From the NCBI GenBank assembly GCA_021774335.1, contig JAJFJD010000020.1:62001-126000 (forward strand): 64,000 bases of DNA, written 5' to 3'. Shown in pieces: positions 36,066 through 45,039 of the stretch (position 1 is the stretch's first letter; each line of letters begins with the position of its first letter). The notes beneath the pieces are model-generated. The model was not told where the DNA came from. It searched no databases and saw only the letters and a list, made by a program, of their open reading frames with translations. This stretch comes from Alphaproteobacteria bacterium (GTDB taxonomy: Bacteria; Pseudomonadota; Alphaproteobacteria; UBA8366). The translations under genes were made by a program, and so were the position numbers.

Positions 36066-37616
36066 ATGCCGAAGAAACCGAATATTCTACTTATTACCTC
36101 CGACCAGCAGCGGGGCGACTGTTATGGGTTCGAAGGCCGCAAGGTAAAGACCCCGCATCTCGACCGAATGGCGCAGACCGGCACGCGGTTCAGCGCCTGC
36201 ATTACGCCCAACGTGGTCTGCCAGCCGTCCCGCGCGTCGATTCTGACCGGGATGCTGCCGCTGAGCCACGGCGTTTGCGACAACGGCATCGACCTCGACC
36301 CGGCGGTCGGCGAAACCGGTTTTGCCCGACGCCTCGCCTCTTCGGGGTATAGCTCGGCATTCATCGGTAAGGCTCACTTTGCCACCAAGGGCACCTTCGC
36401 CCCCACCGGTTCGCCGGAATGCCAATACAGTTCAAAAGAATTCGGCGACGACTGGAACGGCCCCTATATGGGCTTCGATCATGCGGAGCTGATGTGCATG
36501 GGCCATTTCCACAAGAAACGAAATCCGATGATGCCGCCAAGCGGCCAGCATTTCGAACGCTGGTATTACGGCCATGGCGAGCGCGACGGCCAGGAAGTCT
36601 GGGACTTATGGGGCACGGAATTGCCGCCCAGCACCGGCGCCAATCAGACGTGGCATTCCGCGTTGCCGGAAGCGTGGCACACCAGCACATGGGTCGGCGA
36701 CCGGACGGTCGACTACCTGCGGCAACACGACAATAACGAGCCTTTCGTCCTGTGGGCCTCCTTCCCGGACCCACACCATCCCTTTGACTGCCCCGAACCG
36801 TGGAGCCGCCTGCATCATCCGGACGAGGTCGATATCTCATCGACCCACAAAATGGATTTGGACGCCCGCCCCTGGTGGCACAAGGCATCGCTCGAAGGCG
36901 AACCGCAGATGGACGATCCCGAACTCGTCGAGTTCCGCAAGACCGGGTCGCGCGCACCGGTGCAGAGCGAGGCGCAACTCCGCGATATGACGGCCAACTA
37001 CTACGGCATGATCTCGCTGATCGACCACAATGTCGGACGCATCTTCGACGCGCTGGACGCCTACGGGCTCGCCGAGGACACCATCGTTATCTACACCACC
37101 GATCACGGCGATCTGCTGGGCGATCACGGCCTCTACTTAAAGGGGCCGACGCCGTATGAGGGCCTGCTGCGGGTCGGCATGCTGTTCCACGGTCCCGGCG
37201 TCCCGGCAGCGCGCATCGTGGACGATCCTGTCTCGACCCTCGACTTGGCGGCGACCTTCATGGACCTCGCGGGCACCGAGAAGCCGGAGGAAATTCAGAG
37301 CGAAAGCCTGTTGCCGCTCGTTGCCGGCAAGGCCGGTGCGTCCCGCGACGTCGCCTACAACGAATGGAACCTGGCCGCGACCCGTTGCGGCGTGCCGCTG
37401 AACCTACGGACGATCCGCACGAAGACGCACAAATGCACCTTCGAACTGAATTCCGGCGCCGGGGAACTCTACGACCTCAGCAACGATCCGGGTGAGATGA
37501 CGAACGTATTCGAGGATGCCGGATACAGCACCGTGCGCAAGGAACTCGAAGACATGATGCGCGCCCGGCCCGGCAAGATCCTCAACAGCTTCGCCGATCC
37601 GGTTGGGGCAGCCTAA
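36066..37616 (+). CDS. Sulfatase-like hydrolase
   Basis: An alkaline-phosphatase-superfamily enzyme of 516 residues. Metal-binding N-terminus NILLITSDQQRGD, the formylglycine motif NVVCQPSRASILTG (C-x-P-S-R, so the cysteine can be matured), FIGKAHF, FPDPHHPF and IYTTDHGDLLGDHGLYLKG all match type I sulfatases, including choline- and arylsulfatase groups. No signal peptide is seen, so it is probably cytoplasmic. It precedes the UxaA-type pair by 23 bases, which suggests one operon. The substrate is not known. Confidence 0.92.
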   Translation: MPKKPNILLITSDQQRGDCYGFEGRKVKTPHLDRMAQTGTRFSACITPNVVCQPSRASILTGMLPLSHGVCDNGIDLDPAVGETGFARRLASSGYSSAFIGKAHFATKGTFAPTGSPECQYSSKEFGDDWNGPYMGFDHAELMCMGHFHKKRNPMMPPSGQHFERWYYGHGERDGQEVWDLWGTELPPSTGANQTWHSALPEAWHTSTWVGDRTVDYLRQHDNNEPFVLWASFPDPHHPFDCPEPWSRLHHPDEVDISSTHKMDLDARPWWHKASLEGEPQMDDPELVEFRKTGSRAPVQSEAQLRDMTANYYGMISLIDHNVGRIFDALDAYGLAEDTIVIYTTDHGDLLGDHGLYLKGPTPYEGLLRVGMLFHGPGVPAARIVDDPVSTLDLAATFMDLAGTEKPEEIQSESLLPLVAGKAGASRDVAYNEWNLAATRCGVPLNLRTIRTKTHKCTFELNSGAGELYDLSNDPGEMTNVFEDAGYSTVRKELEDMMRARPGKILNSFADPVGAA

Positions 37617-37639
37617 ACCATCGAAGACAGGAGCATGCG

Positions 37640-37930
37640 ATGATCCGCGCGATAGTCCTGAACCCGAGTGACAACGTCGCCACCCTGATCGACCGCGGCG
37701 GTGAAGCCGACATGTCGGTCGATCTACGCGGTGAGAAGAAAGGCTCGGTATCGCTCCGTCAGGAGGTGCCGTTCGGCCATAAGGTGGCATTGTCCGATAT
37801 GGCACCCGGCGTCGAAGTCATCAAATACGGCAAGGTGATCGGCGAAACCACCGCCGAAATTCAGACCGGCGAACACGTCCACGTGCACAACGTCGATTCC
37901 AAGCGGGGTCGCGGAGATAAGCTGAACTAG
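37640..37930 (+). CDS. UxaA-type dehydratase small (SAF-domain) subunit
   Basis: A 96-residue SAF-domain protein equal to the N-terminal part of altronate dehydratase (UxaA) or the small subunit of (R)-sulfolactate sulfo-lyase (SuyA). The ending TGEHVHVHNVDSKRGRGD is characteristic. It is translated just before the large subunit (21 bases apart), and the two would form a hydro- or sulfo-lyase of hydroxy acids. Confidence 0.9.
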   Translation: MIRAIVLNPSDNVATLIDRGGEADMSVDLRGEKKGSVSLRQEVPFGHKVALSDMAPGVEVIKYGKVIGETTAEIQTGEHVHVHNVDSKRGRGDKLN

Positions 37931-37950
37931 ACCAACCCGGAGAGATCGAT

Positions 37951-39108
37951 ATGACCGATACATTCCTAGGGTTCGAACGCTCCGACGGACAGGTCGGCGT
38001 GCGTAACAAGATCGGCATTTTGTCGATCATGGACAACGTCAATCCGGTCACCCGGTCGATCGCCGACCACGTCGCCGAAGCCGTCCCCATCACCACGCTG
38101 TTCGTGCGCGGACAAATGGGCAAGGACCTGGAGATCACCTACAACACGCTGGCCGGCATGGGGCGGAGCCCTAACCTCGCCGGTGTTGTCATTGTCGGGC
38201 TGGAGGAAACCAGCACCAATTTAGTGGCGGACCGGGTGCGCAATACTGGCAAGCCGGTCGAAACGGTTCTGGTGCAACAACTCGGCGGCACGATCAACGC
38301 GATGGCCGAGGGTGTCCGTAAAGCGAGCCGCATGGCGATCGAAGCGTCCAAGCAACGCCGTCGTGAATTCCCGGTCTCCGAGATGATCCTCGGACTCGAA
38401 TGCGGCGGATCGGACACCACGTCCGGACTGGCGTCGAACCCGGCGCTTGGCCGAGCCGCCGACCGGCTGATCGACGCCGGCGGCACCGCCATCATCACCG
38501 AAACGTCTGAATTCCTCGGCGCGGAAGACATTTTTGCCGAACGGGCGGCGGACGAGACCGTCAAAAAGGCGTTCCTGAAGATGGTCCTCGATCACGAGGC
38601 GAAGGCGATGGAAGCCGGCGTCGATATCCGGGGCGTCAACCCTGTGCCGGACAACATCCGCGGCGGCCTGACCACCATCGAGGAAAAGGCGCTGGGCGCG
38701 ATGGCCAAGTCGGGCACCACGCCCCTGGTCGATGTCCTGGAGTATTCGGAAAGACCGAACCGCAAGGGCCTGCATTTCATGGCCGGATCGGCCCCAGCGG
38801 TGGAATCGCTGACCGGGCTGGCGGCCGGCGGTTGCCAACTCACCGCCTTCACCACTGGCGTGGGCAACACGATCGGCAACATGATTATGCCGACCGCCAA
38901 GATTAGCGGCAATATCAACACCATCCGGGACTTTCCCGACAACATCGACTTCGACGTCTCCGGCATCCTGGAGGAAGACGCGAGCTTCGCCGATATGGGG
39001 GACAACCTGTACGACTACATCCTCGACATGGCATCCGGCACGATGACGTCGAGCGAGGTCCTGAAACAGCAGGAAACAGCGATCAGCCGGTACGGCATAA
39101 CGATCTAA
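37951..39108 (+). CDS. UxaA-type dehydratase large subunit
   Basis: The large catalytic subunit, 385 residues: FERSDGQVGVRNKIGILSIMDN, LGLECGGSDTTSGLASNPALG, FMAGSAPAVESLTGLAAGGCQ and TAFTTGVGNTIGN, matching UxaA/GarD C-terminal domains and SuyB. The cysteine in ECGGSD and later cysteine could serve a metal or cluster site as in the family. The split two-gene form is like SuyAB and many altronate dehydratase relatives. With the sulfatase and SDR it suggests breakdown of a sulfated or sulfonated hydroxy acid, which is inference. Confidence 0.9.
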   Translation: MTDTFLGFERSDGQVGVRNKIGILSIMDNVNPVTRSIADHVAEAVPITTLFVRGQMGKDLEITYNTLAGMGRSPNLAGVVIVGLEETSTNLVADRVRNTGKPVETVLVQQLGGTINAMAEGVRKASRMAIEASKQRRREFPVSEMILGLECGGSDTTSGLASNPALGRAADRLIDAGGTAIITETSEFLGAEDIFAERAADETVKKAFLKMVLDHEAKAMEAGVDIRGVNPVPDNIRGGLTTIEEKALGAMAKSGTTPLVDVLEYSERPNRKGLHFMAGSAPAVESLTGLAAGGCQLTAFTTGVGNTIGNMIMPTAKISGNINTIRDFPDNIDFDVSGILEEDASFADMGDNLYDYILDMASGTMTSSEVLKQQETAISRYGITI

Positions 39109-39236
39109 TGTTTTTTTCGATTGACCCGTTCGCGCTAGTGGCAAGAAGAGACTTCCGCTGGAGTCTGGCGGTTAGAGGATCGTATAACCAATAGGGCCGT
39201 GGTCAGGTCACTCATGAATTAGCCAAGCGTCTGGGT

Positions 39237-39641
39237 ATGGATGATCCCAAAGCGGAAATTCGGAAACGCTTTGAAAAGTATCCCGGTGCTCGGACCGAGG
39301 AGGACGACGGCTCGATTCGTTTTTTGCCTTCCTCTCCAGAGGGTTTTGTCGTCGAATTCCATATGGATCAGGACAAATACATTGTTGCTTTCGAGGGCTG
39401 GCATGAGCACTTTCGCAATGTAGACGAGGCCCTCAATTGCTTGGCGTTTGGACTTTCAGATGAATGTCGCCTGAAGATCGTATCGAGAGGCGGAAAACCT
39501 CACAAATGGATCGTCGAGCACTTTTGTGATGGCGAATGGATTTCCGACAGCGAAACAGGGCACTTACTGTTCCAGTTCTGGCGGTCGCCGAGCGTGGACT
39601 ATCGACAAAACGCGCTCATAAAGTCGGTCCAAGCTTCCTAG
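39237..39641 (+). CDS. Conserved hypothetical protein
   Basis: A 134-residue protein (start MDDPKAEIRKRFEKYPGA) with the segments SSPEGFVVEFHMDQDKYIV, FEGWHEHFRNVDEALNCLAF and WRSPSVDYRQN. I recall similar small proteins in many bacteria, without a known function. Codon choice is more AT-rich than neighbours, and it is flanked by spacers with no clear signals, so it may be a recent acquisition. No signal peptide or membrane segment. Confidence 0.7.
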   Translation: MDDPKAEIRKRFEKYPGARTEEDDGSIRFLPSSPEGFVVEFHMDQDKYIVAFEGWHEHFRNVDEALNCLAFGLSDECRLKIVSRGGKPHKWIVEHFCDGEWISDSETGHLLFQFWRSPSVDYRQNALIKSVQAS

Positions 39642-39870
39642 TTTCGTTTATGTAAACTTCCGGTGTCTCTGAATTGCTGATGCAGTGCCCACCGGGGTCA
39701 GTATCCCGCCAGCCGCATTTGCCCTAAAATGGCGCAAATCGGCCCGCACCCGCGCGGCCGTCTCCGCTTTCCGTCCGATCCCGGGCCCAACTGGACAGCG
39801 CCCCGCCCGCCGCGATACACCCTGTATCAGGCAATTCGACATAAGAAGCACCGAGCCGTAAGGAAAAATC

Positions 39871-40662
39871 ATGACCGACCAGCTTCTCTTCGAGACCAAA
39901 GACCATATCGCCACGATCACCCTGAATCGTCCGGATGTGCTGAACGCCTTCACGGAAGAAATGATCGAGGCCTGGGTCGCCGCGCTGCAGGAATGCCGCG
40001 ATAATGACGATATCCATGTGGTCGTCCTGACCGGCGCCGGGCGCGCCTTCTGCGCCGGCGGCGATGTGCGGGCGATGAAGGAAAGCCCCGATCGGAACAA
40101 CCCGAACCTGACCAAGAGCCGGCTTTGGGACATGGTGCAGAACATTCCGAAGACGCTGCAGGAAATGGACAAGCCGATCATCGCCGCCGTCAACGGCCCG
40201 GCAACGGGCGCCGGCATGGACATGGCGAGCATGTGCGACATCCGGATCGCCGCCGAAAGCGCGAAATTCGCGGAGAGCTATGTCCGCATGGGACTGGTGC
40301 CGGGCGCCGGCGGTTGCTGGTTCCTGCCGCGCCTGGTCGGCATGCCGAAGGCGCTTGAGCTGCTCTACACCGCCGATTTCGTCGAAGCGGCGGAGGCCAA
40401 GGAAATCGGCCTCGTCAATCACGTCTATCCGGACGACGAGTTGATGGAGCAAACCTATAAACTGGCGACCAAGATCGCCCGCCGCGCGCCGATCTCGGTG
40501 CGACTCATAAAACGCGCGACGTATCAGGGACAACGCATCGACCTGGTCACCCATCTCGACCAGATTTCGTCGCATATGACGATTGCACGGTCGAGCGACG
40601 ACCATATGGAAGCGGTCGACGCCTTCCTCGAGAAGCGCCATCCCGTTTTCAAGGGCAAATAG
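39871..40662 (+). CDS. Enoyl-CoA hydratase/isomerase (crotonase) family protein
   Basis: Crotonase-fold acyl-CoA enzyme of 263 residues. Oxyanion-hole segments GAGRAFCAGGDVRAM and NGPATGAGMDMASMCDIR are intact; the usual catalytic glutamate region reads YVRMGLVPGAGGCWFLPRL. Start has GTAAGGA before the ATG. It is closely similar to the crotonase at 46260-47048, sharing the C-terminal THLDQISSHMT pattern. It opens the plus-strand group of two hydroxy-acid oxidases and a NUDIX hydrolase. Confidence 0.93.
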   Translation: MTDQLLFETKDHIATITLNRPDVLNAFTEEMIEAWVAALQECRDNDDIHVVVLTGAGRAFCAGGDVRAMKESPDRNNPNLTKSRLWDMVQNIPKTLQEMDKPIIAAVNGPATGAGMDMASMCDIRIAAESAKFAESYVRMGLVPGAGGCWFLPRLVGMPKALELLYTADFVEAAEAKEIGLVNHVYPDDELMEQTYKLATKIARRAPISVRLIKRATYQGQRIDLVTHLDQISSHMTIARSSDDHMEAVDAFLEKRHPVFKGK

Positions 40663-40711
40663 CGACCTTCTCCCATCAATCGGACGGATTTAAGAAAGCA
40701 GCGAGACACGT

Positions 40712-41821
40712 ATGGCGACCGACTCCCCGGAAAGCTCGAACGAGTTTGCAACGATCCACGAAATCATCCGCGCAGCGCGCACCAATCTCACGCAAGGGGC
40801 GTGGGACTATATGGCGGGCGCGTCGGAATCCGAAACGACGCTGCGGCGCAATCGGGCGGCGATCGACAAGCTTGCCCTGAAACCACGCGCACTGCGCGAT
40901 ATTCGTGAGATCGACGCCAGCGATACCGTCCTCGGCATGAAGCTCCGCATCCCGGTTCTGCTGGCCCCGATCGGATCGCTGGAGTCCTTCTCGCCGGCCG
41001 AGGGCGCGGCCGCATCGGCCAAGGCCGCGGAAGCCTTCGACATCATCCATATGCTGAGTTCGCGCTGCAGTCCGGGGCTGGAAGAGGTCGCGGCGGCGGC
41101 GAACAACAACAGGATATTCCAGCTCTACGTACGCGGTGACGACAAGTTCGAGGACGACTTCGCCCGCCGCGCCATCGAGCACGGCTACAACGCCTTCGCC
41201 GTCACGATCGATACCGCGGTCTACAGCCGGCGCGAGCGCGACTACGCCAACCGCTTCGTGAAGAAATGGCGTGTCGATATAAGCAATGACGAACAAATCT
41301 GGCAGGCGAAATACACCTGGGACAACGTCAAACGCTTCAAGGATACGCATGACATCCCGCTGATCATGAAGGGCATCGCCACGGCGGAAGACGCAGCACT
41401 CTGCGTCGAACACGGGGTCGACGGTATCTATATCTCGAACCATGGCGGACGACAGCTCGATCACGGCCGAGGCTCGATGGACGTCCTACCCGAGGTGGTC
41501 GCCGAAGCCAAGGGCAAGGCGACGATCATCGTCGACGGCGGCGTGCTGCGCGGCTCGGACATCGTCAAGGCGAAGGCGCTTGGCGCGGATCTCGTCGGCA
41601 TCGGACGGCTGCAATGCGCCAGCCTTGCCGCGGGTGGCATGGGCGCGGTGGTCCGGGCATTGGAAATCCTGGAGCAGGAAATTCAGATTTCCATGGGCCT
41701 CAGCGGCGCCACAAGCTGGGCCGATCTCGACCCGAGCTGCGTGACGACGTCCACGACGGTCGCCTTTCCATCGGTATTCAGCGCACACCAGATGCTGAGC
41801 CTGAACCCGAACAAATACTAA
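40712..41821 (+). CDS. FMN-dependent alpha-hydroxy-acid oxidase/dehydrogenase
   Basis: TIM-barrel flavoprotein of 369 residues related to lactate dehydrogenase and glycolate oxidase. Visible: WDYMAGASESETTLRRN near the N-terminus, LLAPIGSLE, IFQLYVRGD, RRERDYANRF, the catalytic SNHGGRQLDHGRGS, DGGVLRGSDIVKAKALGAD. The active-site histidine and arginine are present. It is followed 19 bases later by a close paralog, an unusual tandem arrangement next to acyl-CoA enzymes. Confidence 0.9.
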   Translation: MATDSPESSNEFATIHEIIRAARTNLTQGAWDYMAGASESETTLRRNRAAIDKLALKPRALRDIREIDASDTVLGMKLRIPVLLAPIGSLESFSPAEGAAASAKAAEAFDIIHMLSSRCSPGLEEVAAAANNNRIFQLYVRGDDKFEDDFARRAIEHGYNAFAVTIDTAVYSRRERDYANRFVKKWRVDISNDEQIWQAKYTWDNVKRFKDTHDIPLIMKGIATAEDAALCVEHGVDGIYISNHGGRQLDHGRGSMDVLPEVVAEAKGKATIIVDGGVLRGSDIVKAKALGADLVGIGRLQCASLAAGGMGAVVRALEILEQEIQISMGLSGATSWADLDPSCVTTSTTVAFPSVFSAHQMLSLNPNKY

Positions 41822-41840
41822 GAAGAAGGCTAATTCATCG

Positions 41841-42959
41841 ATGAGCATCGAACCGGCAGGGCAATTCGCCACCGTCCACGAGATCGTCAAGGCCGCACGC
41901 AAAAATCTGACGCAGGGCGTCTGGGATTATGTGGTCGGCGGCACCGATACCGAGACCACCTTGCGCCGCAACCGCCAGGCACTGGATTCTATCGCTTTCC
42001 GGCCCCGCGTCATGCGCGACGTATCGGCCCGCACCGCCAAGACCGAATTTATGGGTCGCGACCTGCGGATGCCGGTCATTCTCGCCCCGATCGGGTCGCT
42101 CGAAACAGTCGAGGAGGGCGGCGGTGCGACGCCCGCCAAGGCCGCCGAGATTTTCGACGTGGTGCACATGCTGAGTTCGCAAGCGGCACCCGGCCTCGAA
42201 GGGACCGCCGAAGCGGCGCCGGACAACAACCGGATCTTCCAGCTTTATATCCGCGGCGACCACGCCTTCCAGGACGACTACGTTAAACGCGCGATGGACA
42301 ACGGCTATTTCGCCTTCGCCGTGACCGTCGATCTCGACCTCTACACCCGGCGGGAACGCGATCTCGCCAACCGCTATGTCCGACGGTCGCGCCGCATGGC
42401 GGCCCAAGACCCATCCGCCTATGCGACGTCGATCGGCTATCAGGCCGGCTATAACTGGGACGACATCAAGCGGTTCAAGGACAAGTTCGATATGCCGCTG
42501 ATTCTAAAAGGCATTGGCTGCGCAGAGGATGCCGCGCTGGCGCTGGAGCATGGCGTGGAGGGTATCTACGTCACCAATCATGGCGGCCGCGCGCTCGATA
42601 CCGGACGCGGATCGGTCGATGTGTTGCCGGAAATCGTCGCCGAGGTAAACGGCAAGGCTAAGGTCATCTACGACGGCAGCGTCACGCGCGGCTCCGATAT
42701 CGTCAAGGCGATGATCCTGGGCGCAGATGCCGTCGGCGTGGGCCGGCTGCAGTGTCTCGGCATGGCGGCTGCCGGCGTGCCCGGCCTGCTGCGCGTCCTC
42801 GAACTGCTGGAAGAAGAAATCCTCATCTGCATGGGCCTGCTCGGCGTCAACGGCTGGGACGAACTCGATCAATCCTTTATCTGCGCCGCCGATCCGGTGA
42901 ATGAGCCGACGGTGTTCAGCCAGCATCCGATGGTCGCACTCGAACCGCACACATACTAA
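41841..42959 (+). CDS. FMN-dependent alpha-hydroxy-acid oxidase, tandem paralog
   Basis: A paralog of the previous gene, 372 residues, sharing WDYVVGGTDTETTLRRN, RRERDLANRY, TNHGGRALDTGRGS and GSDIVKAMILGADAVGVGR. The key histidine and arginine are kept, but SNHGGRQLDHG has become TNHGGRALDTG and the middle loop carries a longer insertion (RRMAAQDPSAYATSI), so substrate or partner may differ. The two may be isoenzymes or form a heteromer. Confidence 0.9.
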   Translation: MSIEPAGQFATVHEIVKAARKNLTQGVWDYVVGGTDTETTLRRNRQALDSIAFRPRVMRDVSARTAKTEFMGRDLRMPVILAPIGSLETVEEGGGATPAKAAEIFDVVHMLSSQAAPGLEGTAEAAPDNNRIFQLYIRGDHAFQDDYVKRAMDNGYFAFAVTVDLDLYTRRERDLANRYVRRSRRMAAQDPSAYATSIGYQAGYNWDDIKRFKDKFDMPLILKGIGCAEDAALALEHGVEGIYVTNHGGRALDTGRGSVDVLPEIVAEVNGKAKVIYDGSVTRGSDIVKAMILGADAVGVGRLQCLGMAAAGVPGLLRVLELLEEEILICMGLLGVNGWDELDQSFICAADPVNEPTVFSQHPMVALEPHTY

Positions 42960-42982
42960 AAAAAACAGGAGTTCGCCCCCCT

Positions 42983-43807
42983 ATGCCGGATACGCCCGTC
43001 ACCCCCCTGCCCGCCAGCACCGTCCTGCTCCTGCGCGACGGCGCCAACGGGATGGAAGTCTTCATGGTCAAGCGACCGACCAAGATGGACTTCGCGGCGG
43101 GTGCGCTCGTCTATCCGGGCGGCAAGGTCGATCCGGCGGACAGGACAGCTTGGTTACGGGACCGTAGCGGCCCGATCGGCGACATCGACGATTTCCACCT
43201 TTCGCTGCATATCGCCGCCGTGCGCGAAACATTCGAAGAATGCGGCGTGTTGCTCGCCCGGCCGAAAGGCGGGTCCGACCTCATACCGGCCGACCGCGTG
43301 CCGGATCTGGATGCCAAATACCGCGACGCGCTGATGAAGGACGAGATCGGCATCGACGAGATGATCGAGGCCGAGAACCTGGATCTCGCCTGCGACCTGC
43401 TCGTCTACTACGCACACTGGATCACGCCGGAAATGCGACCGAAGCGCTTCGACACGCATTTCTTCCTCGCACCGGCGCCGCCGGGCCAGGTTGCGCTGCA
43501 TGACGGCAGCGAGTCACTGGATTCCCTATGGAACAGCCCGCAAGGCGTGATGGACGATTTCGTCGGCGGTGTCCATTTCGTGATGTTCCCGACCTACTGC
43601 ACGCTCTCGAAGCTCGACCGCAGCAACACCGTCGATGAAGCGCTCAAGCGCGCACAAGGCGAGAAGGTCGTGACCGTGCTGGGCCAACGCGAGAAAGGTC
43701 CGGACGGATCGACATCCATGGTGTTGCCGAAGGACGCAGGCTACGACATCTTCGAAGTCCCCGATCCCAGCAGGCCCAACGGCAAACATACGGTTATCCA
43801 CCGATAA
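42983..43807 (+). CDS. NUDIX hydrolase, CoA-diphosphatase-like (NUDT7/NUDT19 type)
   Basis: A 274-residue NUDIX protein. The opening LLLRDGANGMEVFMVKRPTK-MDFAAGALVYPGG and a long insert before the NUDIX box (AAVRETFEECGVLLA, with R-E-x-x-E-E) match the NUDT7/19-like family that cleaves CoA and acyl-CoAs. It sits at the end of the plus-strand acyl-CoA group and convergent with the minus-strand operon, a plausible role in CoA-ester turnover. Confidence 0.88.
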   Translation: MPDTPVTPLPASTVLLLRDGANGMEVFMVKRPTKMDFAAGALVYPGGKVDPADRTAWLRDRSGPIGDIDDFHLSLHIAAVRETFEECGVLLARPKGGSDLIPADRVPDLDAKYRDALMKDEIGIDEMIEAENLDLACDLLVYYAHWITPEMRPKRFDTHFFLAPAPPGQVALHDGSESLDSLWNSPQGVMDDFVGGVHFVMFPTYCTLSKLDRSNTVDEALKRAQGEKVVTVLGQREKGPDGSTSMVLPKDAGYDIFEVPDPSRPNGKHTVIHR

Positions 43808-43821
43808 CTGCCGTAAGAACC

Positions 43822-45039
43822 TTAATCTCCGACGGTACCGCCGTCTCGAAGCGCGGCGATCGCCGCCTCATCCATTTCGAGTAAATCGCGCAGCACCTCG
43901 TCCGTGTGCTGCCCCAGCAGCGGTGCCGCCACCGGATCGGCGGCGGGCGTGCCCGACATCTTGTAGGGCGTGCCCAGCATGCGCAGGTCACCCGCCGTCG
44001 GATGCGGAACAGTCACGACCATGTTGCGTTCGGCAACCTCCGGCGATTCCAGTGCCTCGGAAATCGAGCGTACCGGCCCGGCAGCCACACCCGCTTCGCG
44101 GCATTTCGGCATCCAGTAGCCGAGCGGCTGTTCGGCGAAGATTTCGCTCAGCAGCCGCATGAGCTCGTCCCGGTGGGCTAGCCGATCGGGGTTGCTTCGG
44201 AACCGCGGGTCATCGATCCATTCCGGCCGGTCGATCACGTCCTTGCAGAGCGAATGGAACAGCCGGTCGGTACCGCAGGCGAGATAGAACATCCCGTCTT
44301 TCGCGTGGAATGCCGATGCAGGCACCGCCACCGCATGGGTATTGCCGGTCCGGACCGGATCCTCACCGGTACAGAAATAGCCTTGCGCGATATTACCGAG
44401 GGCCGCCGCCGCGCCATCCATCAGCGCCAGATCGATATGCTGGCCCTGTCCGCTATCGCGGCGCGAGATCACCGCCGATAGGATCGACGTGCTGGCGTAA
44501 AGCCCGATGAACAGATCGGTCAGTGACAAGGGCGACCGGATCGGATCGCCCGCCGGGTCGCCGGTGATCGCCATCAACCCCATCTCCGCCTGCAGAACCG
44601 GATCGAGCCCCGGCCGGTCGGCCATGCTGCCTTCCTGTCCGTAAGACGAAATCGAGCAATAGATGAGATGCGGGTGCCGCTCCTTCATCACATCATAGTC
44701 GAGACCGAGCCGCGCCATCACCCCGGGCCGAAAATTCTGGATCAGCACGTCGCATTTAGCGGCAAGTTGGTGAACGATGTCGCGGCCTTCGTCACTGCTC
44801 AGATTCAGCGCGATGCTTTTCTTGCCGCGGTTGAAGGCAAGATAGAAATGCGATTCACCGCCGGCCTCGGGCGGTTTGAAATGCCGCGTATCGTCGCCGT
44901 GTCCGGGCCGTTCGATCTTGATGATCTCGGCACCCAAATCCGCCAACTGCATGGTGCAGAATGGTCCGGCGACGATGCGGGTCAGGTCGAGGACCCGAAT
45001 GCCTGTAAGCGGCGGCGCGGCCGGACCGGCATCGGTCAT
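43822..45039 (-). CDS. CaiB/BaiF family CoA-transferase
   Basis: Class III CoA-transferase, 405 residues: GIRVLDLTRIVAGPFCTMQLADLGAEIIKIE, NFRPGVMARLGLDYD, the catalytic aspartate in RPGLDPVLQAEMG, LTDLFIGLYAS. It moves CoA between acids and is the last gene of the minus-strand operon, overlapping the nitronate-monooxygenase-like gene by 4 bp. The acid substrate is unknown. Confidence 0.93.
   Translation of the reverse strand: MTDAGPAAPPLTGIRVLDLTRIVAGPFCTMQLADLGAEIIKIERPGHGDDTRHFKPPEAGGESHFYLAFNRGKKSIALNLSSDEGRDIVHQLAAKCDVLIQNFRPGVMARLGLDYDVMKERHPHLIYCSISSYGQEGSMADRPGLDPVLQAEMGLMAITGDPAGDPIRSPLSLTDLFIGLYASTSILSAVISRRDSGQGQHIDLALMDGAAAALGNIAQGYFCTGEDPVRTGNTHAVAVPASAFHAKDGMFYLACGTDRLFHSLCKDVIDRPEWIDDPRFRSNPDRLAHRDELMRLLSEIFAEQPLGYWMPKCREAGVAAGPVRSISEALESPEVAERNMVVTVPHPTAGDLRMLGTPYKMSGTPAADPVAAPLLGQHTDEVLRDLLEMDEAAIAALRDGGTVGD

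Noticed and set aside
39080-39120. Terminator after the UxaA large subunit
   Set aside because: A run of seven T (39111-39117) is present but the only stem nearby is four base pairs and too far from it.
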